A stretch of DNA of 64,000 nt, taken from NCBI GenBank assembly GCA_937873515.1, contig CALMYB010000006.1, positions 327,086-391,085 of the forward strand, read 5' to 3'. This DNA is from an uncultured Acidobacteriota bacterium (lineage in GTDB: Bacteria; Acidobacteriota; Blastocatellia; Pyrinomonadales; Pyrinomonadaceae). Every line of letters starts with the position of its first letter. The stretch's first letter is position 1. The notes beneath the pieces were generated by a model. It was given only the letters and a program-made list of their open reading frames with translations, was not told where the DNA came from and did not search any database. Below, piece by piece: positions 17,127 to 25,339 of the stretch. The translations under genes and the position numbers were made by a program.

Positions 17127-17522
17127 ATGCTTATAAGGGCAACTACAGTTTGGGTTGTGATCTTGGTGCTCGCGATTCTAAATGGACTTCTGCGCGAGGC
17201 GGTTTTGTTCCCATCATTCGGAAGGCAGCTCGGATTTGTCGTAAGCGGCCTTATCCTTTGCTGCGTGATCTTTGCCGTCGCCTATCTTTCGATGCGATGG
17301 ATCGCGGCCGATGGAGCGAAACAACTCCTGCTGGTCGGGTTCCTATGGTTGACGCTCACTCTCGTATTCGAGTTCTCATTCGGGCTAGCTCGTGGGGTCG
17401 GCCTAAATGAGATCCTTGCCGTCTATTCTTTCAAGGACGGGAACATTTGGCCTGTCGTGCTATTTGTTACCTTTTTTGCCCCCTTGCTTACAGCAAAGTT
17501 CAGGCAGCGTGCTGCGAAGTAA
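17127..17522 (+). CDS. Four-helix membrane protein of unknown function
   Basis: A 131-residue protein with about four membrane segments (first one TTVWVVILVLAILNGLLREA). The stretch FLWLTLTLVFEFSFGLARGV resembles small membrane proteins of unknown function seen in many soil bacteria. Its 3' end overlaps the convergent MBL hydrolase gene by 23 bp. It lies 12 bp after the methyltransferase gene. Confidence 0.7.
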   Translation: MLIRATTVWVVILVLAILNGLLREAVLFPSFGRQLGFVVSGLILCCVIFAVAYLSMRWIAADGAKQLLLVGFLWLTLTLVFEFSFGLARGVGLNEILAVYSFKDGNIWPVVLFVTFFAPLLTAKFRQRAAK

Positions 17523-18276
17523 CAACGAGGCCGTCATACGCAAATTCGACATTCTCAGGCAGTAGGCGGGAATCACGTTCGTGCAGGATATCGTGATTCA
17601 GGTGTGTGAGATATGCACGTTCTGGCTTTAGCTCAGCGATGATCGCAAGAGCTTCTTCAAGACAAAGATGCGTTCCGTGCGGCTTTATCCTGACGCAGTC
17701 CAAAACGAGTACATTGAGGTCACGCAGAGCATCCATAGACTCCGGCGGAATGTGCTTCAGATCGGTAGCATAAGCAAAGTCATTAAAGCGATATGCTATC
17801 ACGGGAAGTTTTCCGTGAATGACCTCGATCGGTGTGACGAGCAGGTCCTTGCCGATGTTAAAAGAGGCCTGCGGGACGACCGTATGCGGAATGAGTTGCG
17901 GCAGGCCGCCGCCAAAATGTGACGGCTCAAAGATGTACTGAAAGATCCGGCGAAGGTCGATCCATGCGGCGTCGTTCGCAAAGATCGGCATCGCACCGTA
18001 CCTGAAATTCAGCGGCCGAATGTCGTCGAGTCCAAAAACATGGTCGACGTGGCAATGCGTAATGAGAACCGCATCGAGAAAGTCGATGCCTGCCCTAAGA
18101 GCTTGTTGTCGAAAGTCGGAAGATGTATCAACAAGAACCTTGCGGCCCTTATGTTCGATCAGAACGGAAACGCGAAGTCTTTTGTCTCTCGGGTCCTCCG
18201 AACGACACGTCTCACAGTCGCACCCGATGGAAGGTACGCCGGTTGAAGTGCCTGTACCGAGAAAGGTCAGTTTCAT
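17500..18276 (-). CDS. MBL-fold metallohydrolase, PhnP-like
   Basis: A 258-residue protein with the complete metallo-beta-lactamase pattern: the opening MKLTFLGTGTSTGVPSIGCD, the HxHxDH ligand motif in ITHCHVDHVFGLDDIR, FAYATDLKHIPPES and YLTHLNHDI near the end. The CDCETC segment near residue 20 is the Cys zinc site found in PhnP-type phosphodiesterases. It likely hydrolyses a cyclic phosphodiester or related compound. The start at 18276 is the only sensible one. Confidence 0.92.
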   Translation of the reverse strand: MKLTFLGTGTSTGVPSIGCDCETCRSEDPRDKRLRVSVLIEHKGRKVLVDTSSDFRQQALRAGIDFLDAVLITHCHVDHVFGLDDIRPLNFRYGAMPIFANDAAWIDLRRIFQYIFEPSHFGGGLPQLIPHTVVPQASFNIGKDLLVTPIEVIHGKLPVIAYRFNDFAYATDLKHIPPESMDALRDLNVLVLDCVRIKPHGTHLCLEEALAIIAELKPERAYLTHLNHDILHERDSRLLPENVEFAYDGLVVTSQHAA

Positions 18277-18358
18277 CGAACTCTACTACCACAGAGGTCG
18301 CGGAGGCACAGAGTCGCACAAGCCATTTCTCCGTACTCTCTGTCTTTTCCTTCGGCTC

Positions 18359-18934
18359 CTATTTTTTGCCGAGGATCTCGTCGCCGGAGAATTTTGCCGC
18401 TGCCTGGGCCTTTAGTTTTTCTTCGGTTGCACGTACGAGATGAACGTACTGCATACGCAGATCCGCGAGCAGGCTCTCGATGAGCCGTGATTCCTGCGGA
18501 TGAAGGTTACCTTTCGTCTTGTCACGCAGCATACCGATGATGTCGAGCCAATATTTTGCAGACTCGAGATCGAGGCTTCGTTTGCCGGTCGCAGGATGCG
18601 GCATCGCCCCCAGAGCGGCCGCGGCGTTGGTTGCGACCGTCGAAAGAAAATTTACAAAACTCGCCGGATCTTCGGCTCCCGGGATATCATCAGCCTCGTC
18701 AAGATCTTCGCCTAGTTCCTCGCCGGTCTGTGGTGTGTCTGCTGCCGGTTCTTCGATCGCTTGGACGCTCAAAGGTTCGCTCGCAGCGGACGGTTCTGAT
18801 TCGGCCGGCTTCGCCTTTGGCTCCGGCGCAGGTTCGAGGACAACACCTTCGCGAAGCGTTCCGTCCGCGTTGAACTTACGCCTGTCAGCGACCTTGAAAT
18901 GCACTTTTTCGTTCTCGTCGTCGTGTCCGATCAT
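18359..18934 (-). CDS. DUF1844 domain protein
   Basis: A 191-residue protein: N-terminal VHFKVADRRKFNADGTLREG, a long acidic/proline-alanine linker (about 35-85), then the DUF1844 helical core (SFVNFLSTVATNAAAALG and LDLESAKYWLDIIGMLRDKT). The family is common in Acidobacteriota and has no established function. The 82 bp between it and the MBL gene contain a degenerate CCACAGAGG-type repeat. Confidence 0.88.
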   Translation of the reverse strand: MIGHDDENEKVHFKVADRRKFNADGTLREGVVLEPAPEPKAKPAESEPSAASEPLSVQAIEEPAADTPQTGEELGEDLDEADDIPGAEDPASFVNFLSTVATNAAAALGAMPHPATGKRSLDLESAKYWLDIIGMLRDKTKGNLHPQESRLIESLLADLRMQYVHLVRATEEKLKAQAAAKFSGDEILGKK

Positions 18935-19049
18935 AGTTTTTAACCTTTTGAGTCTGCCCTATTTTACCATTTGGAGAGCCGGCTTATCCAAGACACGCGT
19001 CACGCGAATAGACTTCCGAGGCGGAAGTGTTCTCTAATTGTTTACAACG

Positions 19050-19853
19050 ATGTCAAAGAACTTTGATGAACTTGTCGCTGTAATGGAGCGGCTTCGCGCG
19101 CCGGGCGGCTGCCCTTGGGATCGAGAGCAAACCTACGGCTCGCTTGGGCGCTACCTTCTTGAAGAGGCCTACGAGACCTTCGACGCGATCCAAGAGGCCG
19201 AAGAGACGGGCGATGTTTCGCACCTTCGTGAAGAACTCGGTGACCTTCTGCTCCAGGTCGTCTTTCATTCGACCATCGGTAAGGAACGCGGCGAGTTGAC
19301 GATCGACGAGGTCGCTGCCGAAGTGACGCAGAAGCTCGTGCTCCGTCATCCGCACGTTTTCGGCGATGAAAAGCTTGCGCGCGCACAGGACGTACTAGAT
19401 AACTGGGACAAGCTCAAGGCTCGAGAACGCGAGGCATCGGGCAAGAAAGAGAAGGCGACGGGATCGGTACTTGAGGACGTCCCGATCCATTTTCCGGCGT
19501 TGATCGAAGCTCTGAAGCTTACGTCGAAGGCCGCAAAGAAGGGATTTGACTGGAAAGATGTCGAAGACATCTTCGCCAAACTTGATGAGGAAGTTGCGGA
19601 GCTTCGATCCGCTATCAGCAACGAGGACGGGGAGAATGCGGCGGAAGAGATCGGCGACCTGCTCTTTGTGGTCGCAAATCTTGCGCGTCGGCTCGGTGTC
19701 GAGCCTGAGACCGCCCTAAAACGAACAAATCGCAAGTTCCGGAACCGCTTTGCCTTCGTCGAAAATGAGCTGGCGAAGGCCTCAAGAACATTAGATGATG
19801 CCGATCTCGATGAAATGGACGCTCTCTGGAATCAGGCGAAGAAGCAGAAATAG
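19050..19853 (+). CDS. mazG: Nucleoside triphosphate pyrophosphohydrolase MazG
   Basis: A 267-residue protein from the ATG at 19050. It has two tandem MazG domains, the first with APGGCPWDREQTYGSLGRYL and the ExxE-type EELGDLLLQVVFHSTIG, the second with EEIGDLLFVVANLARRLGV. It ends with the typical LDEMDALWNQAKKQK. The enzyme hydrolyses NTPs/dNTPs to NMPs and PPi and is thought to clear aberrant nucleotides. Despite the name it is unrelated to the MazEF module found 0.5 kb downstream on the other strand. Confidence 0.95.
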   Translation: MSKNFDELVAVMERLRAPGGCPWDREQTYGSLGRYLLEEAYETFDAIQEAEETGDVSHLREELGDLLLQVVFHSTIGKERGELTIDEVAAEVTQKLVLRHPHVFGDEKLARAQDVLDNWDKLKAREREASGKKEKATGSVLEDVPIHFPALIEALKLTSKAAKKGFDWKDVEDIFAKLDEEVAELRSAISNEDGENAAEEIGDLLFVVANLARRLGVEPETALKRTNRKFRNRFAFVENELAKASRTLDDADLDEMDALWNQAKKQK

Positions 19854-19899
19854 ATATTGTGACTACGGCGTAATTACGAGAGTCATATTTTCCGGTCTC

Positions 19900-20370
19900 T
19901 CAAGCCGCAAAGATCATTCCCAAAAGGTCATACGTTTCCTGATAGACCGTGGTTTCCTTTGAAGCACGCGGCCCCGCGACGTTCAGCACCGAAGCACCCG
20001 CGATCTTCAGCCACTCTCTCGCCTTGTCCGCCGCATTCTCTTGTGAGAATCGGTAAAGCTCCGCGACAAGCACGGGTCGCCGGTGCTTGCCCGCAACTTT
20101 CCACGTAAAGCGCGAACCGCCGGTAAGTTTGCCGAGAGCGACGATGAGGGTCGCATCCGCCTCGATCACATTTCTCTCGGTACGGGCAGCTAGATCGTCG
20201 GAGTCGAGTTCGATCAGGTTCTTATATTTGTCAGGAATTCTGCCGTCCTCGGCCCAGCGTCCGAGCGGAATATAGCCGCCGTACTCGAAGTTGTGGTCGA
20301 TCGCCCAATCAAGGGCCGCGCGGTCGGCGCCCGTCTGCCCGCCAGAAATGATCTTAGTTACCTTATTCAG
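19900..20370 (-). CDS. SLOG-family 'putative molybdenum carrier' protein, CTG start
   Basis: The frame is open back to 20370 and reads LNKVTKIISGGQTGADRAAL, then DWAIDHNFEYGGYIPLGRWA and finally a Rossmann-like C-half (ADATLIVALGKLTGGSRFTW). The GGQTGADRAALD motif is diagnostic of the cpYpsA/YspA 'molybdenum carrier' branch of the SLOG superfamily, which binds nucleotide-like ligands. There is no ATG, GTG or TTG at the right place. A CTG at 20368-20370 lies 7 bp after a GGAG and overlaps the end of the toxin gene by 8 bp, so CTG initiation with translational coupling is the best reading. 156 residues, full length for the family. Confidence 0.8.
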   Translation of the reverse strand: MNKVTKIISGGQTGADRAALDWAIDHNFEYGGYIPLGRWAEDGRIPDKYKNLIELDSDDLAARTERNVIEADATLIVALGKLTGGSRFTWKVAGKHRRPVLVAELYRFSQENAADKAREWLKIAGASVLNVAGPRASKETTVYQETYDLLGMIFAA

Positions 20371-20683
20371 CGAACATCTCCTGCAGACGATCGAGTGTTG
20401 CCTTTCTTTCGCTTTTCCCGATCGAGCCGATCCGCTTCACCAGCCTTTCTTTATCGACTGTCCGCAACTGGTCAAGCACGAGCGAGCGTTCGGAATTGAG
20501 CACGTTCACGGCAACCCGCGTCGGGTAGCGGTCGGTCTTGGTCGAGACAGGTGCGACGATGACCGAATTCAGGTGGCGGTTCATCTCATCGGGCGAGACA
20601 ACGACGCAAGGGCGGGTGTTCTTTGCCTCTTTTGCGATCTCTTCGTCGAGATTCAAAAGATAGATATCGAAACGTTCTACCAT
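20363..20683 (-). CDS. PemK/MazF-family toxin
   Basis: A 106-residue protein beginning MVERFDIYLLNLDEEIAKEA, with TRPCVVVSPDEMNRHLNSVI and VAPVSTKT, and ending in RLQEMFAE. This is the usual MazF/PemK layout: the conserved strand-1 entry, the R-P-x-V-V-V-S motif, and the S/T-rich nucleic-acid surface. Family members cleave mRNA. It overlaps the upstream antitoxin gene by 7 bp (or 13 bp if the ATG at 20689 is used) and the downstream SLOG gene by 8 bp, indicating tight coupling. Confidence 0.9.
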   Translation of the reverse strand: MVERFDIYLLNLDEEIAKEAKNTRPCVVVSPDEMNRHLNSVIVAPVSTKTDRYPTRVAVNVLNSERSLVLDQLRTVDKERLVKRIGSIGKSERKATLDRLQEMFAE

Positions 20684-20922
20684 TGCCATTCCCTCTTCTC
20701 GAACTCGTTCGGCACGCTTTCAACGGTGTCGTCGGCATCGTTCTCAGCAATGGCCCTAAATGCCTCGTCCCAGCCGCTTCTTGGTGTTGCGGCGTTGCGG
20801 ATAAGAATGCCGCGGTCGCTGACATCGATCTCGACATCGCCCGAGATCCCGGTTTGTTCAAGCAGGACCTTCGGCAGCCGTATCCCCTGAGAATTTCCGA
20901 TCTGTATGATCTGTGATCGCAT
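20677..20922 (-). CDS. AbrB/MazE-family antitoxin
   Basis: An 81-residue protein starting MRSQIIQIGNSQGIRLPKVL, the swapped-hairpin DNA-binding signature (IGNSxGIRIPK). The C-terminal half (EAFRAIAENDADDTVESVPN) is acidic and would wrap the toxin. It neutralises the PemK/MazF product and represses its own promoter. A palindrome lies directly over its start codon. Confidence 0.9.
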   Translation of the reverse strand: MRSQIIQIGNSQGIRLPKVLLEQTGISGDVEIDVSDRGILIRNAATPRSGWDEAFRAIAENDADDTVESVPNEFEKREWQW

Positions 20923-20938
20923 AATTACACTGTAATTA
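20922..20938. promoter_or_regulatory. Antitoxin operator palindrome
   Basis: Perfect inverted repeat TAATTACA-C-TGTAATTA (8-bp arms, 1-bp centre) touching the antitoxin start codon. AbrB/MazE antitoxins bind palindromes of this sort to autoregulate the operon. Confidence 0.65.
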
Positions 20939-20979
20939 CGGACGAGTTGCCGGTCAAGACTGTGGGTAGGAATTTTTTG

Positions 20980-22269
20980 CTAAACCTTCGAAATCTGCTC
21001 GATTCCGGGCATATACGGCCTTAGCGCGTCGGGGATCGCAATGCTGCCGTCCGCTTGCTGGTAGTTTTCTACTACAGCGATCCATGTTCGGCCGACCGCG
21101 AGGCCGCTGCCGTTGAGCGTGTGGACGTATTCGGGCTTTCCGCCGCCGGAACGTCGAAACCGCGTGCCCATTCGGCGTGCCTGAAAATCGCCGCAGTTCG
21201 AACAGCTCGATATCTCTCGGTAAGTTTGCTGCGATGGCAGCCAAACCTCAATGTCGTAAGTCTTTCGAGCCGAGAATCCCATATCGCCGGTCGAGAGGAC
21301 GACCGTCCTATAGGGAAGTCCGAGCAATTGCAGGATCCTTTCCGCGTTGGCGGTGAGTTCTTCGTGCTCCTTCTCGCTTTCTTCCGGCAGGCAAAGTTTT
21401 ACGAGCTCGACCTTCTCGAATTGATGCTGGCGAATAAGCCCGCGGGTATCGCGGCCGTAGCTTCCCGCCTCGCTCCGAAAGCACGGCGTGTAAGCGACGA
21501 ATTTCATCGGAAGACTCGCCGCGTCTAAGATCTCATCGCGATGGTAATTCGTCACGGGAACTTCTGCAGTTGGGATCAGCGAAAAGCCGCGGCTATCTGT
21601 TAGCGTAAAAAGATCCTCTTCGAATTTCGGCAGCTGCCCGGTTCCGAACAGACTATCTCGATTAACGATCAGCGGCGGCTGCGTCTCTTTGTAGCCGTTC
21701 TCGCGAGTGTGAACGTCGAGCATAAAATTGATGAGAGCGCGCTCGAGCCGAGCACCGTCGCCATTTAGGATCGCAAAACGCGAACCCGCGACCTTCGCTG
21801 CGCGTTCGAGATCGAGAATGCTGAGTTCTGTCCCAAGATCGACGTGATCTTTCACCTCGAAATCAAATTTACGAGGCGTTCCCCATCGGCGGATCTCGAC
21901 ATTTGCCGATTCGTCTGCCCCGAAAGGGACGTCCGCCGCCGGAAGGTTCGGAAGGCCGGAAAGCAGCTCGCGCATCGCTGCGTCTGCCTCGTCACGCAGC
22001 TTCTCAAGCTCCGCCTGACGCTCCTTTAGTCCGGCAACAGAAGCCTTTTTCGCGGTCGCCTCTTCGGTCTTGCCGGCCTGCATCAAGGCGCCTATCTCTT
22101 TGCTTGCGTTATTCCGTTCGTGGTTCACATCGTCAGCCTCGCTATTGACGCGGCGGCGTTCGGCATCAAGCTCGGCGAAATGGTCGAGCGCTTCCGGCGA
22201 AAAATTCCGTGCGGCTAACGCAGTTCGGACTGATTCAAGGTTTTCTCTTACGTAATTTGGATCAAGCAT
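20980..22269 (-). CDS. serS: Seryl-tRNA synthetase
   Basis: A 429-residue class II synthetase. Residues 1-110 form the long antiparallel coiled-coil arm that grips tRNA-Ser ([20 protein letters not shown]). The catalytic core has motif 2 as [20 protein letters not shown], the ELVKL region, and motif 3 as [20 protein letters not shown]. Length and start ([20 protein letters not shown]) are normal. It charges tRNA-Ser, and also tRNA-Sec if present. No T-box or other leader is apparent in the short upstream region. Confidence 0.97.
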   Translation of the reverse strand: MLDPNYVRENLESVRTALAARNFSPEALDHFAELDAERRRVNSEADDVNHERNNASKEIGALMQAGKTEEATAKKASVAGLKERQAELEKLRDEADAAMRELLSGLPNLPAADVPFGADESANVEIRRWGTPRKFDFEVKDHVDLGTELSILDLERAAKVAGSRFAILNGDGARLERALINFMLDVHTRENGYKETQPPLIVNRDSLFGTGQLPKFEEDLFTLTDSRGFSLIPTAEVPVTNYHRDEILDAASLPMKFVAYTPCFRSEAGSYGRDTRGLIRQHQFEKVELVKLCLPEESEKEHEELTANAERILQLLGLPYRTVVLSTGDMGFSARKTYDIEVWLPSQQTYREISSCSNCGDFQARRMGTRFRRSGGGKPEYVHTLNGSGLAVGRTWIAVVENYQQADGSIAIPDALRPYMPGIEQISKV

Positions 22270-22349
22270 CTGGGTAACTTTGTATCACAATTATCGGGTT
22301 TCACGCCGAATCTGCAAAACTGAAGGCAGTTGAAACTGCATCGTGTGCT

Positions 22350-22392
22350 AAAAACGGGAAGCTGCCGAGAGTTGAACGCTCAGGGCAGCTTC
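22350..22392 (-). terminator. Intrinsic terminator of the M13 peptidase gene
   Basis: A 9-bp stem (GAAGCTGCC / GGCAGCTTC) with a 17-base loop followed on the minus strand by CCCGTTTTT, 25 bp after the M13 stop codon. Confidence 0.75.
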
Positions 22393-22416
22393 GTCGATTT
22401 CGATGCGATGCAGGAT

Positions 22417-24438
22417 CTACCAGATCAGGCAGGCGTCTTTTCTGACCATCGCTTGGCCTTGTTTGCAGCCGAATGCATTTGCGAATTCGGGCATATTGGA
22501 AAGCGGTCCGTTGACACGCCATTTCGCCGCAGAGTGCGGATCGGTCAGCACTTGGCGGCGCTCGAATTCAGGCGTCGCCTTTGCGGCCCAGACCTGTGCC
22601 CAGCCGAGGAAGAAACGCTGTTCGGGCGTAAAGCCGTCGATATTCTCGATCTTCTTACCCTTTAGAGCGTCAACGAGTGCGGTGTATGCGATCGCAAGGC
22701 CGCCGAGGTCGCCGATATTTTCGCCAAGCGTGAGGTTACCGTTGATGTGCAGTCCGGGCTGAACCTCGTAGCCATTGAACTGATTCACGACACACGCGGC
22801 ACGCTCTTCAAACTTCTTCCGATCTTCCGGCAGCCACCACGAAGCGAGGTTGCCTTGGGCGTCGAACTTGCTGCCAGAATCGTCGAATCCGTGCGTGATC
22901 TCGTGGCCGATCACCGCGCCGATCGCACCGTAGTTGATCGCGTCATCCGCCTTGAAATTGAAGAAAGGCGGCTGCAGAATTCCGGCCGGGAAAGTGATCT
23001 CGTTATTCGTCCCCGAATACGAGGCGTTCACGGTCGGCGGCGAGAAGAACCAACGTGTTTTGTCGGCCGGTTTGCCGATATCTGCGATGTTGCGTTTGAT
23101 CTCGAACTCGCGCGAGCGGATAACATTTCCAGCGTACGACGAACGGTCGATCGAAAGGCCCTTGTAGCCTCGCGGATGTTCGTTGTAGCCGATCTTCCGT
23201 TTGTAGGTCGCGAGCTTGCCGAGAGCCTTCTCCTTTGTCGCCGGACTCATCCAATCAAGTGAGTTGATGTGGCTCTTCATCGCAACGAAAAGGTTGTCGA
23301 TGAGTTGGTTCATCCTCGCCTTTGCTTCGGGCGTGAATTCGGTCTTTACATATTCGGCACCGAGAGCCTCACCGAGCGTGCGGTCGGTCGCCGAAACGCA
23401 ACGCTTCCAACGCGGTTCCTGCTCTTTTGTACCCGAAAGGTATTTGCCGTGGAAATCAAAGCTCGCGTCTGCCAATGCCTTCGGCAGGTAACTCGCGGAT
23501 GAATCCAATACCATCCAGCGGAAGTATGTTTTCCACTGATCGACAGGCACATCCTTGAGCATCGAGTTAACTTCCCTAAAGAAGTCCGGCTGGCCGAAGT
23601 TCAGTGTGTCGGGAACCGGGATGCCGCGGCGCTTCATATAGTCCTTGAGCGAAAGATTCGGGATGATCGCCTGTGCGTCAGAAAGCTTGATCTTGTTGTA
23701 ATTCTTATCCGGATCGCGCATTTCGACCGGTGCCTTAGAGGCCTTTGCAAGCCGCACTTGAATGGCCATAACGGTCTCGGCGTGGGCCTTTGCTTCGGCC
23801 GGAGTGTCGCCCGACATATCGAATACCTTGGTCATATACTCGACGAACTTCTGTCGTGTTTCGACCATTTTTGCGTCTTCTTTCGTGTAGTAGTCTTTGT
23901 TCGGGAGCGAAAGGCCGCCTTGGCCGGAACTTACGATGACCGAGTTCGAATCCTTCGCATCGCGGCCGCCGCCGAAACGAAACAGCGCCGGAAAACCATC
24001 GTTATGAAGGTCCGCGATCTCGCGTGCGATGTCACCTTGCGTTTTTAGTTTGTCGATCTGCTCAAGAACAGGTTCGATCGGCTTGATGCCATTCGCTTCT
24101 ATCGCGCCCTCGTCCATGCAGGCCGCGTAATAATCGCCGATAAGCTGAACATCGCTGCCTTTCTTCGCATTCTTTTCTGCGACGGCCTTATCAAGAATAT
24201 CGTGCAGGATGTCGCGATTGCGGTCGCCGAGAATGTTGAATGTTCCCCAACGAGCCTGCGACGGCGGAACTTCGGTCTTCTTCACCCAGGTTCCGTTCGC
24301 GAATTGGAAAAAGTCTTCGCATGCATCGGCATTGCGATCCATACGCGAGATATCGAACGCCGTCTGTCCCAAGGCGCTCGAAGTAAGCGTCGCAAAGACG
24401 AACAGAGCGACAAAATAACGTTTAAGAGTTGAACGCAT
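22417..24438 (-). CDS. M13-family zinc metallopeptidase (neprilysin-like)
   Basis: About 673 residues from the ATG at 24438, which opens with a signal peptide (RSTLKRYFVALFVFATLTSS). The mature protein begins FDISRMDRNADACEDFFQFA, typical of M13. The zinc site is VIGHEITHGFDD, with the third ligand in ENIGDLGGLA; substrate-binding VNASYSGTNNEITFPAG lies upstream. C-terminal KDACLIW corresponds to the family CxxW ending. It is a periplasmic or cell-surface oligopeptidase. It follows the TonB-C protein gene by 67 bp and ends at an intrinsic terminator. Confidence 0.95.
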   Translation of the reverse strand: MRSTLKRYFVALFVFATLTSSALGQTAFDISRMDRNADACEDFFQFANGTWVKKTEVPPSQARWGTFNILGDRNRDILHDILDKAVAEKNAKKGSDVQLIGDYYAACMDEGAIEANGIKPIEPVLEQIDKLKTQGDIAREIADLHNDGFPALFRFGGGRDAKDSNSVIVSSGQGGLSLPNKDYYTKEDAKMVETRQKFVEYMTKVFDMSGDTPAEAKAHAETVMAIQVRLAKASKAPVEMRDPDKNYNKIKLSDAQAIIPNLSLKDYMKRRGIPVPDTLNFGQPDFFREVNSMLKDVPVDQWKTYFRWMVLDSSASYLPKALADASFDFHGKYLSGTKEQEPRWKRCVSATDRTLGEALGAEYVKTEFTPEAKARMNQLIDNLFVAMKSHINSLDWMSPATKEKALGKLATYKRKIGYNEHPRGYKGLSIDRSSYAGNVIRSREFEIKRNIADIGKPADKTRWFFSPPTVNASYSGTNNEITFPAGILQPPFFNFKADDAINYGAIGAVIGHEITHGFDDSGSKFDAQGNLASWWLPEDRKKFEERAACVVNQFNGYEVQPGLHINGNLTLGENIGDLGGLAIAYTALVDALKGKKIENIDGFTPEQRFFLGWAQVWAAKATPEFERRQVLTDPHSAAKWRVNGPLSNMPEFANAFGCKQGQAMVRKDACLIW

Positions 24439-24505
24439 AAGCTCTCCTAGAAAGAATTTAGTTTTTATGGCGAAAGATGATTCTACGTTAAATAGCGACA
24501 AAAGT

Positions 24506-25336
24506 TTAACTTGGCGGGAGTTCGAGCCGTTTGAAGTTGTAGCGGAGAAGCACGCGCATGGCCAGCGGCTTGTTGTTGCGGTACGCGGGGCGCCAGTTCA
24601 TCTTGCGGACAGCATCCTCGACCGAGGCCTCGAGACCAAACCCGGCCCAGCGAACGACCCTAGTTCGCAGGATCTTTCCGTCTGCATCGATATCTACAAG
24701 TATTTCAACAGTTGCGGCAACACCAAGCCTTTCTGCGGCCTCAGTATAGAGAGGCTTTATTCTACGAAAGGGAATGGGCGGCTGCAGGCCTTTTTCCGGC
24801 GAGTCGGGCAGCGACTCGATGCTTGACGCGGCATCGCCTTCAGGCGGGGAAGGGTCTCGCAGACTTGCTGCGATCGCCGTTGCGGTCGCGTCGGTCGTTT
24901 GCAAAAGCTGCGGCAATGCTTCGGCCTCGGTCGGCGCTTCAATACGTGGATGAAGCCATCGAAGCAGCCGTCCGGTACGGGTCTCGATGACGAACAAAGA
25001 TGCGTATGCTTCAAAATAGACAGGCTTTGCGAATGAACTGCGGCGGTTGATGCCGGCGTTGATGATGACAAAAAAGTCGCAGCCGATAGCGGAACCTGCG
25101 GCGGCGGCCTGGTCAACGGTCAAGTTGGTCGGCGTTGCGAACTTGAATGATGCGAATGCGGAAGAAGCAAGATCTTCATCGAGTAGTGTGAACTGACCGC
25201 TCAGCTCCGCCCGCAGCTTGGCGGTGTAAGCATCCGCCGTGTTGTCGCCGATCGTAACTGTTGCAAGACTCTTTGCGTTGGCCGCAAAGACGAAGGCCAA
25301 GATAAATAGAGCTGAAAAAAATACCGGCCTTTGCAT
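24506..25336 (-). CDS. Exported TonB C-terminal-domain protein
   Basis: A 276-residue protein with a signal peptide (MQRPVFFSALFILAFVFAAN). A globular domain follows at about residues 25-165 (TVDQAAAAGSAIGCDFFVII), resembling the curli-type/penicillin-binding lipoprotein-like fold only loosely. A TonB-C domain follows at about 190-276 (TVEILVDIDADGKILRTRVV and MNWRPAYRNNKPLAMRVLLR). There is no classic TonB N-terminal anchor with a Pro-rich spacer, so it is probably a TonB-box-fold periplasmic protein and not an energy transducer. It starts 3 bp after the HD-gene stop. Confidence 0.8.
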   Translation of the reverse strand: MQRPVFFSALFILAFVFAANAKSLATVTIGDNTADAYTAKLRAELSGQFTLLDEDLASSAFASFKFATPTNLTVDQAAAAGSAIGCDFFVIINAGINRRSSFAKPVYFEAYASLFVIETRTGRLLRWLHPRIEAPTEAEALPQLLQTTDATATAIAASLRDPSPPEGDAASSIESLPDSPEKGLQPPIPFRRIKPLYTEAAERLGVAATVEILVDIDADGKILRTRVVRWAGFGLEASVEDAVRKMNWRPAYRNNKPLAMRVLLRYNFKRLELPPS

Positions 25337-25339
25337 CGT

